Positions 44,098 to 52,576 of a stretch of 64,000 bases of DNA are shown here, piece after piece (positions within the stretch are counted from its first letter, which is position 1; every line of letters starts with the position of its first letter). This DNA is from Paenibacillus psychroresistens (GTDB lineage Bacteria; Bacillota; Bacilli; Paenibacillales; NBRC-103111). Position numbers and translations under genes: made by a program. The notes beneath the pieces are model-generated. The model saw nothing but the letters and a program-made list of their open reading frames with translations. It was not told where the DNA came from and ran no database searches. The stretch lies in assembly GCF_009728935.1 (NCBI RefSeq), contig NZ_CP034235.1:5060001-5124000 (forward strand). Direction: 5' to 3'.

Positions 44098-44961
44098 ATG
44101 CAAGAGTTATATAAGCAGTATAAAAGACTTCTCTTTAAACTCGCCTATCAGCTGACTGGATCGGTATCCGATGCGGAGGATGTTGTGCAGGATGTTTTTC
44201 TAAAGGTGTATGACGTTCCACCGGAACGTTTGGCTGAACCGAAGGCTTATCTGTGCAAAATGGTCACAAATCGCTGTCATGACTTGCATAAATCGGCACG
44301 CAATAGAAGGGAACAATATTACGGTGAATGGCTTCCAGAGCCTCTTCTCGGTTCCTTTGATGATTCCATGGATTCTGTCGTCCGCGGCGATACCTTGTCT
44401 TATGCAATGCTCGTGTTATTGGAGAGGCTGTCTCCAACGGAACGGATGGTCTTCGTCCTACGTGAGGCACTCGGCTTTGAGTATCATGAAATAGCAGAGC
44501 TTATCGAAAAAAGCGATGCGAACTGCCGCAAGCTGTTCAGTCGTGCCAGAGCAAAGATGGGGATTACACCCGATGAGCTCATTTCTCCTGAGTCAGCAAA
44601 CCATGAGTGGGTTCACGGCTTCCTGATAGCTCTTGAACAAGGTAATCTGAATCAAATTGTATCTATGCTTGATCAGGATGTCGTATCGGTTTCCGATGGG
44701 GGAGGAAAAGCGGTTGCAGCCGTCGATCCAATCGAAACAAAAGATCTTGTTGCACAGTTTCTTCTCGGTCTTGTACTTAAGCTATCTGCCGTTGAAGGCG
44801 ATACGGTTATTGAAATTGGCGAAATTAATGGACAACCCGGGCTTATCCTTCGCTCAAGCAAAGGGATTCATACGGTGGGGATGCTTCATGTCGAGGGAAA
44901 TTTAGTTCGAAACATTTATTTTATTCGGAATCCAGATAAGTTGAAACATGTTGGAAGATGA
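44098..44961 (+). CDS. ECF41-family RNA polymerase sigma factor with SnoaL-like C-terminal domain
   Basis: A 287-residue extracytoplasmic-function sigma factor. Sigma2 (about 1-70, DAEDVVQDVFLKVY) and sigma4 (about 105-155, LSPTERMVFVLRE) are followed by a SnoaL-like extension. The three group ECF41 signatures are present: WLPEP (78-82), DGGGK (200-204) and NPDKL (278-282). The extension replaces an anti-sigma factor and both activates and restrains the sigma factor. ECF41 factors act on themselves and a nearby carboxymuconolactone-decarboxylase, oxidoreductase or epimerase gene; here a matching promoter lies before the CMD/NmrA operon at 51.7 kb. The start is ATG 44098; the preceding AAGGATGGAAG region is the likely ribosome-binding site. 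Confidence 0.93.
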   Translation: MQELYKQYKRLLFKLAYQLTGSVSDAEDVVQDVFLKVYDVPPERLAEPKAYLCKMVTNRCHDLHKSARNRREQYYGEWLPEPLLGSFDDSMDSVVRGDTLSYAMLVLLERLSPTERMVFVLREALGFEYHEIAELIEKSDANCRKLFSRARAKMGITPDELISPESANHEWVHGFLIALEQGNLNQIVSMLDQDVVSVSDGGGKAVAAVDPIETKDLVAQFLLGLVLKLSAVEGDTVIEIGEINGQPGLILRSSKGIHTVGMLHVEGNLVRNIYFIRNPDKLKHVGR

Positions 44962-44998
44962 AAATAAAACACGAGATCTCCTTCTATCAGATTTAAAG

Positions 44999-45040
44999 AA
45001 CAAATATCGCCCGAGGGATATCCCTCGGGCGATATTTGTT
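44999..45040. terminator. Bidirectional terminator between the ECF41 and SDR genes
   Basis: A perfect 20-bp stem, AACAAATATCGCCCGAGGGA paired with its complement, separated by AT, with A/T runs on both sides. The genes on either side converge here. Confidence 0.9.
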
Positions 45041-45057
45041 TACCCTGCCGATTCAAG

Positions 45058-45810
45058 TCAGCTAATCACTAAACCTCCATCAACCGCGATGATTTGTCCC
45101 GTGATCCAACTCGCTTCTGAATCGGCTAAATTTACAATCCAGCGTGCTACATCGTCTGGCTCACCACGGCGACCGAGTGGTATTGCCTCACGCTCCTGTT
45201 CCTTAACCGCAGTGATTTGTTCTTCGGAAAGTCCCATACGGTCACGTAGAAATGCCGTCTCAACCGGTCCAGACGCAATTGCATTCACGCGAATGCCTTT
45301 TGGAGCGAGCTCAAGTGCCCAGCAGCGCGTTAAATGCTCAACAGCTGCCTTACTCGCTGCATATAACGACAGACCTGCTGCCGCCTTACTGCCGTAAGTG
45401 CTGGACATATTGATGATTGTCCCTTTAGTCTCTTCGAGGTGCGGGATCGCTGCAGCAGCAAGCAAGGTCGGCCCTGCTACATTAACGGCGAAAATATCAA
45501 ATATCGATTTCGCGTTTATATCGGCGAGCGGCTGAATCACGCCGCCACCGGCATTGTTGACCAGGATATCGAGACGTCCCCAAAGCTCGAGCGCCGCCTT
45601 AACCGTCAGAGCCGCTGCTTCCGGATCACTGGCATCTGCCTCAAAGCCCCTGATGTTCGGGTTGCTTGCTGCAGCCTCCTCCAATGCGCCTTTTCGTCGT
45701 CCTGTTATGAGCACTTTTACTCCCTTTGCCGCAAGTAACTGAGCCGTTGCAAGTCCGATTCCGGCACCGCCGCCTGTAATGATTGCAACCTTATCTTTGA
45801 ACATATTCAT
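45058..45810 (-). CDS. Short-chain dehydrogenase/reductase (SDR)
   Basis: A 250-residue classical SDR: GGGAGIGLATAQ cofactor loop, NNAGG, the catalytic Ser in NMSSTYGS, Tyr-x3-Lys in YAASKAAV, and the C-terminal INVDGG-type strand IIAVDGG. It oxidises or reduces an alcohol/ketone with NAD(P); substrate unknown. ATG 45810 or 45804 follows AAGGAGA. A MarR gene lies 162 bp upstream in the same direction and the intervening region has a copy of the putative MarR operator. Confidence 0.9.
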   Translation of the reverse strand: MNMFKDKVAIITGGGAGIGLATAQLLAAKGVKVLITGRRKGALEEAAASNPNIRGFEADASDPEAAALTVKAALELWGRLDILVNNAGGGVIQPLADINAKSIFDIFAVNVAGPTLLAAAAIPHLEETKGTIINMSSTYGSKAAAGLSLYAASKAAVEHLTRCWALELAPKGIRVNAIASGPVETAFLRDRMGLSEEQITAVKEQEREAIPLGRRGEPDDVARWIVNLADSEASWITGQIIAVDGGLVIS

Positions 45811-45912
45811 ATCGTCTCCTTATATTCTATGATTGTTGTTTCATACCCATATGTGTTATGCCCTCATTTCCATATGCAGAAACAATTTAAACCATACTGT
45901 TTACTAATTAAT

Positions 45913-45930
45913 AATTAATCAATTAACTAT
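45913..45930. promoter_or_regulatory. Putative MarR operator before the SDR gene
   Basis: Minus strand ATAGTTAATTGATTAATT, differing in two positions from the sequence at 46434-46451 upstream of the MarR gene. Confidence 0.4.
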
Positions 45931-45972
45931 CAAGGGAGATCCGTCCATTTAACAGAACGGTTAGCCTTTCAT

Positions 45973-46413
45973 CTAAAACAACTTTTTCAGTAATCCCTTT
46001 AACTGCTCCAGTTCTTGCAGGTTAAGCTTACTACCTACATTTTGGGTGATTGTCTGTTCATAGACAGGCCATACCTTCGAGATGACATCATGACCATCAG
46101 GTGTTAAACGAACAAAGATTCTTCTCCTGTTGGTGGTGTCCATTTCCCTTTTGATCCTGCCTGCTTGCTCCAGAGCACTTAATAAATTACTTATATTCGC
46201 TCTTGTTACAGCAAGATCATCGCTTAACTCCGAAGGGAGCATTGCTCTTCCGCTAAGCCTGAGGGCTACGAGTAAGCACCATCTTCCAAGTGTTAAATCG
46301 AACTTTCCAAGTTGTTCCTCTAACTGTACTACCAAATGGTGATTGGTTTTATAGAGTGTTAGAAAAACATCGACCGTGAGATCAGGTTGTTCAAATGGAT
46401 CCCATTTCTCGAT
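45973..46413 (-). CDS. MarR-family regulator without a standard start codon
   Basis: The winged-helix core is clear: LPSELSDDLAVTRANISNLL, then ALEQAGRIKREMDTTNRRRI and FVRLTPDGHD. From TTG 46335 the protein would have only 120 residues and no ribosome-binding site. The homologous frame continues upstream (EKWDPFEQPDLTVDVFLTLY, as in MarR helix 1) to 46411, where AGGGAGG is followed 7 nt later by ATC (46411-46413) in frame. This gives 146 residues, normal for MarR. Either ATC is used as a rare start, or the start codon has mutated, or a base is wrong. It probably represses itself and the SDR gene. Confidence 0.75.
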   Translation of the reverse strand: MEKWDPFEQPDLTVDVFLTLYKTNHHLVVQLEEQLGKFDLTLGRWCLLVALRLSGRAMLPSELSDDLAVTRANISNLLSALEQAGRIKREMDTTNRRRIFVRLTPDGHDVISKVWPVYEQTITQNVGSKLNLQELEQLKGLLKKLF

Positions 46414-46433
46414 ACAATAACCTCCCTTAAAAC

Positions 46434-46451
46434 AATTAACTAATTAACTAT
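46434..46451. promoter_or_regulatory. Putative MarR operator upstream of its own gene
   Basis: Minus strand ATAGTTAATTAGTTAATT, 8 bp upstream of the AGGGAGG ribosome-binding site; a near copy lies before the SDR gene. Confidence 0.4.
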
Positions 46452-46476
46452 TAATAATTTAATAATATAGATTCTC

Positions 46477-47586
46477 TTAACTCTTGTCAAGTAAGCTCGA
46501 AGCTTTCCTGCGTTGCCGTATACTGCCTATCATCCATAAAATCAAGGGAATAACAATATAAATGATTGGGTAAAAGAAGCCTGTTAAAAGCAAGTCTTTA
46601 AGTGTATACGAAATCCGTATATTGTGCGTGCTATAGATCACATACGCCAGCAAGACCAAAGTTATAAGGCAAGCGGTAAGCTTCCATTTCTTGAAACCGA
46701 CCCATTCGGATAATCCGTAGCTAAGGATAAACAAACATACCGATAATTTAATAAAGGCGCCGAGCAGCCAAAAGGGGATAAAAAGGGCATCAATATTCTG
46801 AACGAAATTGAGGATGGATACGAACTTCGTAAGTGAGTATACAGGAGCTACCAATTGAGCAGTGATGCTTGGTCCCGTTACGGATAGAAGAACCAGAGTG
46901 GTTAAAACTCCCCAAAACATAGCAACCGCTGTTCCCCATAGGATCGCTCGCGAAATAGTTCGCTTGTTCTCAGCAAAAAAGAACAGCATAAAAATGATCG
47001 AAGGATCTACCATATAATTAAACGAATTTAATGTGCCTTTTAGGATGTGAAACCAGCCTGAATCCGCATAAATGGGCAATATTCTCTTCATATCCATGTC
47101 CTGTGGAGTTAGAAATAGCTGCGCGTATAAAATGAAGACGAAAAAAGGTCCAATTACCTCCGCGCAGCGGCTAATTGCCGTAATCCCCCCTCTATACACC
47201 ACATAAGTAACGAGAAACAACATACACAATAGGATGATAATCATTGGCGTGTTATGGAGCAGTACTAAATTTTGAAAATCTGCCAAGCCTTTTGCAGTCG
47301 TGGCCATCTGCAAAAACCAAGCCAAGAAATAAAAGATGACAATTATTTTGCCAAACACGGTACCTAAAAGGTCTTTCAGGAAATTAACTATCGTTTTGTC
47401 CTTATTCTGCATGCATACCCGGAGCATAATCCAAGTAATGGCCATCATGATCATGCCCCCAAGCAAAATGGAAATCCAACAGTCCTGAAGTGATTCCTCC
47501 GCAGCTAATTTAATGGGAAGGTAGGATATCATGATCATAGAGGAGATGCTAACCAACCAGAACATTTGATAGCCACTTATTTTCAT
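46477..47586 (-). CDS. Spore germination permease, GerAB/GerKB family
   Basis: A 369-residue APC-superfamily-like membrane protein with about ten helices (start ISGYQMFWLVSISSMIMISY). In spores the B subunit is the germinant-binding part of the receptor in the inner membrane. It follows the C subunit by 26 bp and is the last gene of the A-C-B operon. The germinant cannot be predicted. Confidence 0.92.
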   Translation of the reverse strand: MKISGYQMFWLVSISSMIMISYLPIKLAAEESLQDCWISILLGGMIMMAITWIMLRVCMQNKDKTIVNFLKDLLGTVFGKIIVIFYFLAWFLQMATTAKGLADFQNLVLLHNTPMIIILLCMLFLVTYVVYRGGITAISRCAEVIGPFFVFILYAQLFLTPQDMDMKRILPIYADSGWFHILKGTLNSFNYMVDPSIIFMLFFFAENKRTISRAILWGTAVAMFWGVLTTLVLLSVTGPSITAQLVAPVYSLTKFVSILNFVQNIDALFIPFWLLGAFIKLSVCLFILSYGLSEWVGFKKWKLTACLITLVLLAYVIYSTHNIRISYTLKDLLLTGFFYPIIYIVIPLILWMIGSIRQRRKASSLLDKS

Positions 47587-47612
47587 ACTTCGTTGCCACT
47601 TCTTTCCTTAAT

Positions 47613-48776
47613 TCATTTTAAGCGCTCACCGCTTGTTCCGATTGACCTTAGTAGAATATTCGCCTTAATGCTAACATCGGTTTTCTTGAATTTTTCATCC
47701 CAATCATCTTTTTGTAACTTCCACCAGTAAGGATACTTACGATGAAGGTGCTCACCAATTCCAAATACATCAGGTCCCCAATGCTGAACTTTATCCATCG
47801 TAAGCTGCAATTCTTTCTGCATTTGCTCATTTAAATACTTCTGGACGTTAATCATATTATCTACATCAGACATGTCTAGTGAGGTCGTGTTTTCAAGCAG
47901 ATACGCTTGCGCTTTAACGGATAATACAATATGTGTGGGATCCTTGCCGCGAACAGATTGAACCCGGCGTTGAAGATGAGTAAATCTAAATGATAAAGTG
48001 CCATTTCCGTCCTTCCATGGAATCGTTACCCCTTGAAGGGTTCCTTTCCCCGACATCCAGGCTGCTCTTGTACCTTCGACATTATCTAGAAATCCTCTAA
48101 CTTTAAGCTTTTTGTTTAAGACGGCGAAACCGGAGAACACCGCGATCGGCAACATTTCTTTATTGTTCGGCTTGGAATTCCCGATTTGTAGAACCGGTAT
48201 AAGAGGTCTGATCCCTTCAGAGAGATATTCGATTGCGAGTTGCCTCGAAGAGAAGCTTCTCATTCCGTTGAGCTGCAGCTCTTTTCCAGCAGCTATGCTT
48301 GAGAGATGTTCCAAGGGATGCTTGAGCATAAGGAATTCCTTGGCGCTTCCCCCTTTAATCAGAATGGAGATATCCCTTAAATTGTTTGCAGGATCTCTAT
48401 TCAGTTTATCGAATAACTTGCTTACGTCGTTCTTCTTGAAATATTCTTCACTTATCGCTATAAGAATGCGATGGTTCAGCATCAATCTGCGGGACATTTT
48501 CCTCTGGATGTTCTGACTGGCTTGAAATATATCCTTGCCTTTGGCCGATATGACGACAAAACTCTCCGATTCACTGGAGCCTCCCCCCTTGGCAGGGCTA
48601 TTCAGTTTTGAAGGGATAACGATCTGATGGCTAACTTCAATCTCTCCGTCACCCGCGTCATCAATCGCCGAACCGATGACGAAAGCCAATTGATTGGGTT
48701 CGACAAAATCAGTACAGCCGAAAGAGGACATAATAACGATTAGAGAGACGGATGTTATAAATATGAATCGAATCAT
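47613..48776 (-). CDS. Ger(x)C family spore germination lipoprotein
   Basis: A 387-residue lipoprotein: signal peptide with lipobox SSFGC, then the Ger(x)C domains (PNQLAFVIGSAIDDAG; ISAKGKDIFQASQNIQRKMS, typical of GerAC). It sits on the outer face of the inner spore membrane and completes the germinant receptor. Its ATG overlaps the A-subunit stop by four bases. Confidence 0.93.
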   Translation of the reverse strand: MIRFIFITSVSLIVIMSSFGCTDFVEPNQLAFVIGSAIDDAGDGEIEVSHQIVIPSKLNSPAKGGGSSESESFVVISAKGKDIFQASQNIQRKMSRRLMLNHRILIAISEEYFKKNDVSKLFDKLNRDPANNLRDISILIKGGSAKEFLMLKHPLEHLSSIAAGKELQLNGMRSFSSRQLAIEYLSEGIRPLIPVLQIGNSKPNNKEMLPIAVFSGFAVLNKKLKVRGFLDNVEGTRAAWMSGKGTLQGVTIPWKDGNGTLSFRFTHLQRRVQSVRGKDPTHIVLSVKAQAYLLENTTSLDMSDVDNMINVQKYLNEQMQKELQLTMDKVQHWGPDVFGIGEHLHRKYPYWWKLQKDDWDEKFKKTDVSIKANILLRSIGTSGERLK

Positions 48777-50221
48777 CTCTGACGCCCTTTTCTATTCTGG
48801 CCGTTCTTAATCCAGAAGGGATAGCGAATAATAATATCTTTAATCCGTTTGCCGTCGAATGGGGCTATAGGGCTCAAGTATGGCGTTCCGAAGGATTCAA
48901 GCGTTACCAAATGGATCAACAAGAAGATAATCCCGAACGCAAAACCGACGAAGCCGAGCCATCCGGAAATAAACAGCAGGAGGTACCGGATTAAGCGAAA
49001 GGGAAGAGCGGCGCTATATCTCGGAATCGTGTAGGCTGCAACACCTGTTAAGGAGATGACGATGATGATCGGCGTGGAAATGATGCCTGCTTCAACAGCG
49101 GCTTGCCCAATGACTAGCGCTCCAATAATACTAATGACAGGGCCCAGTCGATTGGGAAGATGAACCCCAGCTTCTTGCAATCCGTCAAAGATGATCATCA
49201 TAAGCAAAACCTCAACCACAGACGGAAATGGTGAATTTTCCCTCGCGGTTGCGATCCCGATCATGAGATAGGTTGGCATCATTTCTTGATGGAACGTCGA
49301 AAGTGCGACGTAGATAGCGGGAAGAGAAAATGAAATGAATACCATGATGTATCGAATCATCCGCGTTAGAATGACAAATACGAACCTCTCGAAATAGTCG
49401 TCCGCCGATTGAAGCCCAGACCAAAAGGTAATGGGAAGTATTAGGGCAAAAGGAGTCCCGTTAGTGATAAGTGCTACCTTTCCCTCTAATAAACATGCGG
49501 TGACGATATCTGGGCGCTCGGTATTCTGGATTTGTGAGAAGATAGAGAAGGAACTATTCTCTAACCATTCTTCGATATAGGCAGAATCGATTATGCCGTC
49601 AATCTCGATATTAGCGAGCTTTCCTCTTACTTCAGCTAATACATTCTCATCCGCAATTCCTTGCATGTACGTAAGCACAACTTCGGTTTGCGTGTATTTT
49701 CCTATGATGCAAGATTCCATTTTTAGGTGCGGGTGAATAATCCTTCGTCTAATTAACGAAGTGTTTGTACGGATATTTTCAACAAAACCTTCCTTCGAGC
49801 CACGTAAAGTCGATTCCTTCTGCGGCTCTTGGATGCCTCTTGTCTCGTAGCCTTGGACGAGTGCAATAAGCGCTAACGCTTCTCCATCCACTATTATTCC
49901 CAAGCAGCCTTGAAGGATATGATTAACTAGCTCCTCCAGGGATTCGTCTGTTTTTACATCCGTTAAGGGAAGCCACTCGCGTCTGAACATCTCGGAGAGC
50001 GAATGTATTCGATCTATTCCTTGCGGCAAACCGCTGAAAATAAGCGGCTTCAGAATGTTATCCTCTACGCTATGTAATCTAATCATTCCATCTAGATAAA
50101 TGAGTAAAAGTATGGATTCATCCTTTAACTTGAAAGTGCGAATTACAACGTCCGAGCAATTAATGAATTGTTCTCTGAGATAGGCTTCATTAACCTCAAT
50201 ACTTTTGCTTATGCAACTCAT
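48773..50221 (-). CDS. Spore germination protein GerA family (A subunit)
   Basis: A 482-residue membrane protein with a soluble N-terminal domain of about 230 residues (FINCSDVVIRTFKLKDESIL), then the conserved membrane half with the GerA motifs (RMIRYIMVFISFSLPAIYVA; PFPSVVEVLLMMIIFDGLQE; QAAVEAGIISTPIIIVISLT). First gene of the operon. It starts after CAGGGGTGA. Confidence 0.94.
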   Translation of the reverse strand: MSCISKSIEVNEAYLREQFINCSDVVIRTFKLKDESILLLIYLDGMIRLHSVEDNILKPLIFSGLPQGIDRIHSLSEMFRREWLPLTDVKTDESLEELVNHILQGCLGIIVDGEALALIALVQGYETRGIQEPQKESTLRGSKEGFVENIRTNTSLIRRRIIHPHLKMESCIIGKYTQTEVVLTYMQGIADENVLAEVRGKLANIEIDGIIDSAYIEEWLENSSFSIFSQIQNTERPDIVTACLLEGKVALITNGTPFALILPITFWSGLQSADDYFERFVFVILTRMIRYIMVFISFSLPAIYVALSTFHQEMMPTYLMIGIATARENSPFPSVVEVLLMMIIFDGLQEAGVHLPNRLGPVISIIGALVIGQAAVEAGIISTPIIIVISLTGVAAYTIPRYSAALPFRLIRYLLLFISGWLGFVGFAFGIIFLLIHLVTLESFGTPYLSPIAPFDGKRIKDIIIRYPFWIKNGQNRKGRQR

Positions 50222-50325
50222 CGATAATCACCCCTGTGGCTATATCACACTTGGGTATTATGTCCAATGCAGGGTACGTATAGCCTATACAGATTTTGGA
50301 TAAGTTCGGCTCATCCCGCAAACTA

Positions 50326-50353
50326 ACAAAGAACCCTTCGCAGGGTTCTTTGT
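50326..50353 (-). terminator. Terminator after the NmrA-like gene
   Basis: ACAAAGAACCCT (50326-50337) pairs perfectly with AGGGTTCTTTGT (50342-50353); it lies 35 bp past the NmrA-like stop, before the ger operon. Confidence 0.8.
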
Positions 50354-50388
50354 GGCGATGCTTTATGTGTTGATTCTAGGTTGCGTAA

Positions 50389-51147
50389 TTACCCCTGATG
50401 TGTGGACCGGCTAAGCCAATCTTCGAAACGCGTCGAAGCGATGCGCGGGTTATCTCCCGGGACAAGCGATTGATTGTTCACAGGTATGTTGCCGAAGTAA
50501 AAGGCATTGTCGTCTGCGATAACCTCACGCGGGTCTTTTTGTAGAGTTAAATATCGACGAACGAACTCGTCAAGAGCTAGTCGGTCTGGACCAGCTAGCT
50601 CGACAGTACCATTCACTGGTGCCCCGAGGGTGAAGTCGACCAATGCTTCAGAAACGTCAGCAGAAGCGATGGGCTGCACGTGGGCAGATGGCAAACGAAC
50701 TGTTTGCCCATCTGTCGCTACATAGGCGATACTATTGATGAATTCGAAGAATTGAGTTGCACGTACAATTGTATAAGGAATCTTAGAAGCCTTGATCAGG
50801 ACTTCTTGAGCCAACTTCGCTCGGAAATAACCACTTTCGAGCATGCGTTCTGTGCCAACAACCGATAGCGCGACGTGATGCTTCACTCCAGCGGCCGCTT
50901 CAGCGGCAAGCAGGTTTTGACTTGATTTTTCAAAGAACTCCAATACTGCTTTATCCTCAAATGAAGGAGAGTTTGCCACGTCTACGACAACTTCAGCGCC
51001 CTTAAGCGCTTCAGCCAGTCCTTCACCAGTAACGGCGTTTACGCCCTTAGAAGGTGATGCTGCCACTACGTCATGGCCAGCCTGACGAAGGTTGTCCACA
51101 AGTTTTGTTCCAATAAGTCCAGTGCCGCCAATAACTACAATTTTCAT
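50389..51147 (-). CDS. NmrA/atypical SDR NAD(P)H-binding protein
   Basis: A 252-residue protein with the extended-SDR nucleotide motif VIGGTGLIGTKLV, GAEVVVDVANSPSFEDKAV, and PYTIVRATQFFEF, a pattern shared by NmrA/YtfG-like quinone-sensing reductases and epimerase relatives. It follows the CMD-like gene by 28 bp with AGGAGG between them, so the two form an operon. The matching ECF41 promoter upstream of CMD makes it a likely ECF41 target. Confidence 0.85.
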   Translation of the reverse strand: MKIVVIGGTGLIGTKLVDNLRQAGHDVVAASPSKGVNAVTGEGLAEALKGAEVVVDVANSPSFEDKAVLEFFEKSSQNLLAAEAAAGVKHHVALSVVGTERMLESGYFRAKLAQEVLIKASKIPYTIVRATQFFEFINSIAYVATDGQTVRLPSAHVQPIASADVSEALVDFTLGAPVNGTVELAGPDRLALDEFVRRYLTLQKDPREVIADDNAFYFGNIPVNNQSLVPGDNPRIASTRFEDWLSRSTHQG

Positions 51148-51175
51148 ATTAATCCTCCTAGTTTTTTAAAATTGT

Positions 51176-51654
51176 TTAGATCAGACCTGCTTTATTCAAA
51201 CCAAACGCCGCGTCAGCCGAACCTGGTACAGTCTTGAAGGCAATGTTTATGCGGTTCCAAGCATTGATCGTCATGATCGAGAAGGTCAGGTCGGAAATTT
51301 CTTGTTCAGACAATTGTTCGCGAACACGGTTATAAATTTCGTCAGGAACGCCTTGCTCAGGCAGTTTAGTCAAGATCTCAGTCCAAGCCAACGCTGCCCG
51401 TTCGCGTGGAATAAACAGAGTTGATTCCCGCCAAATCGAGATGTGGTAGAGACGAAGCTCGCTCTCGCCATGGATCTTAGCCTCTTTGACGTGCATATCC
51501 AGGCAGAATCCGCACCCATTGATTTGCGAAGCCCGAATGTGAACTAGATCGCGGATATTCTGTTCAATTGAACTCTCCTGCTCGACGCTGCTTAAATCCA
51601 TTAATTTTTGAAAAATTCCGGTGATTGCTGCATGTAATTTATACGTTGTGTCAT
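51176..51654 (-). CDS. Carboxymuconolactone decarboxylase (CMD/AhpD-like) family protein, frameshifted near the N-terminus
   Basis: The natural start is ATG 51654, with GAGAGG 9 nt upstream, giving MTQRINYMQQSPEFFKN and then a stop. One base short in the A5 run at 51605-51609 moves the frame; with one more A it would continue FFKKLMDLSSVEQ into the rest of the protein. From ATG 51601 the remaining 141 residues still contain the CMD core INGCGFCLDMH (CxxC-x3-H), which supports peroxidase or thiol-disulfide chemistry. The cause is a real mutation, a slippage site or a read error. It is first in an operon with the NmrA-like gene, under an ECF41-type promoter. Confidence 0.8.
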
Positions 51655-51714
51655 AATTGTGTACCTCTCATTTCTGTATTTTGTCTCCATCTGTTATTCG
51701 CACTTCGGACATAT

Positions 51715-51741
51715 AACGACACAGCGATTCATTTTGTGACA
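51715..51741 (-). promoter_or_regulatory. ECF41-type promoter of the CMD/NmrA operon
   Basis: Minus strand TGTCACA (51735-51741), 16 nt, CGTT (51715-51718): identical boxes and spacing to the ECF41 gene's own promoter at 44006-44032. It lies about 60 bp upstream of ATG 51654. Confidence 0.75.
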
Positions 51742-51751
51742 ACTGAGCTTT

Positions 51752-51780
51752 CAAAAAGAAAAGTCGCTCAATTGAGCGAC
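51752..51780 (-). terminator. Terminator of the 52-residue protein gene
   Basis: Minus strand GTCGCTCA (51773-51780) pairs with TGAGCGAC (51763-51770), followed by TTTTCTTTTT. Confidence 0.8.
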
Positions 51781-51802
51781 CCGTTTAACGCGAACTAGTT
51801 AC

Positions 51803-51961
51803 TCATATTTGATTTTTGGGGATACCGTTTAAACTTGGTACATAATCAGAGTCCTTTTCGCTGGTTAGCGTTGGTTCTTCTTCAATAAAAGTAGCGTTGT
51901 TCTTTTTATCCGCTTTGTTATCTTCGCGGTCATACTTGGGATCTGCGTCATTTTTGGGCAT
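51803..51961 (-). CDS. Small hydrophilic protein of unknown function
   Basis: A 52-residue frame with a strong GGAGGTGAATT before ATG 51961 and a terminator 22 bp past its TGA. It starts MPKNDADPKYDREDNKADKK and ends VPSLNGIPKNQI: highly charged, no cysteine, no membrane segment, probably disordered. I do not recognise a family. Its own ribosome-binding site and terminator argue that it is expressed. Confidence 0.7.
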   Translation of the reverse strand: MPKNDADPKYDREDNKADKKNNATFIEEEPTLTSEKDSDYVPSLNGIPKNQI

Positions 51962-52048
51962 AGAATTCACCTCCACACTTCATAGTTAGTATGAGATGGA
52001 GGTTTGTATTTTATTCCATATAAGAAATTTTCGTGTAGTTGGCTGATA

Positions 52049-52486
52049 TTATCTAGGTATCATCCCCGTTGATATCGCTATGCGATTCCAACAATTAATC
52101 GCATTAATCGCCATAATTAAATTAACAAACTGGCCCTCATCGAAATGTTTGCGGACTTGCTCATACAATTCTTGCGGCACGCCAGCATCCGAAATTTTGG
52201 TCACAGCCTCCGTTAATGCTATTGCTGCACGCTCTGCATCGGTATAGAACGGAGCTTCACGCCATGCGCTAAGCATATACAATCGCTGCTCTGTCTCCCC
52301 TATCGCACGTGCATCTTTCGTATGCATATCAAGGCAATAGGCGCAGCCATTAATTTGCGATGCGCGAATTTTAATCAACTCCCATAGTTTGTGGTCAATA
52401 TCGCTCTTCTTCACATAACCTTCCAATTTTAAAAGTGTTTGTAAAGCTTCGGGTTGAACCTTCGTATAATCCAGTCTGATTTCCAT
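52049..52486 (-). CDS. AhpD-like carboxymuconolactone decarboxylase family protein
   Basis: A 145-residue protein with the CMD core IRASQINGCAYCLDMHTKDA (CxxC-x3-H), which in AhpD relatives gives peroxidase activity. AAGGGGTG precedes ATG 52486. It is closely similar to the protein encoded at 54226 and lies 91 bp past the DMT gene, with no ECF41 promoter visible. Confidence 0.92.
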   Translation of the reverse strand: MEIRLDYTKVQPEALQTLLKLEGYVKKSDIDHKLWELIKIRASQINGCAYCLDMHTKDARAIGETEQRLYMLSAWREAPFYTDAERAAIALTEAVTKISDAGVPQELYEQVRKHFDEGQFVNLIMAINAINCWNRIAISTGMIPR

Positions 52487-52576
52487 GTATAATTACACCC
52501 CTTATTTTTTTGTGGCCATTTAACAAAGTATCCCCTGTTGAACTTTGCATGATTCGGAGAATCCGCAAATAAATGA

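Noticed and set aside
44950..45397. Plus-strand frame overlapping the SDR gene
   Set aside because: It is antisense to a clear SDR with full motifs and has no ribosome-binding site.
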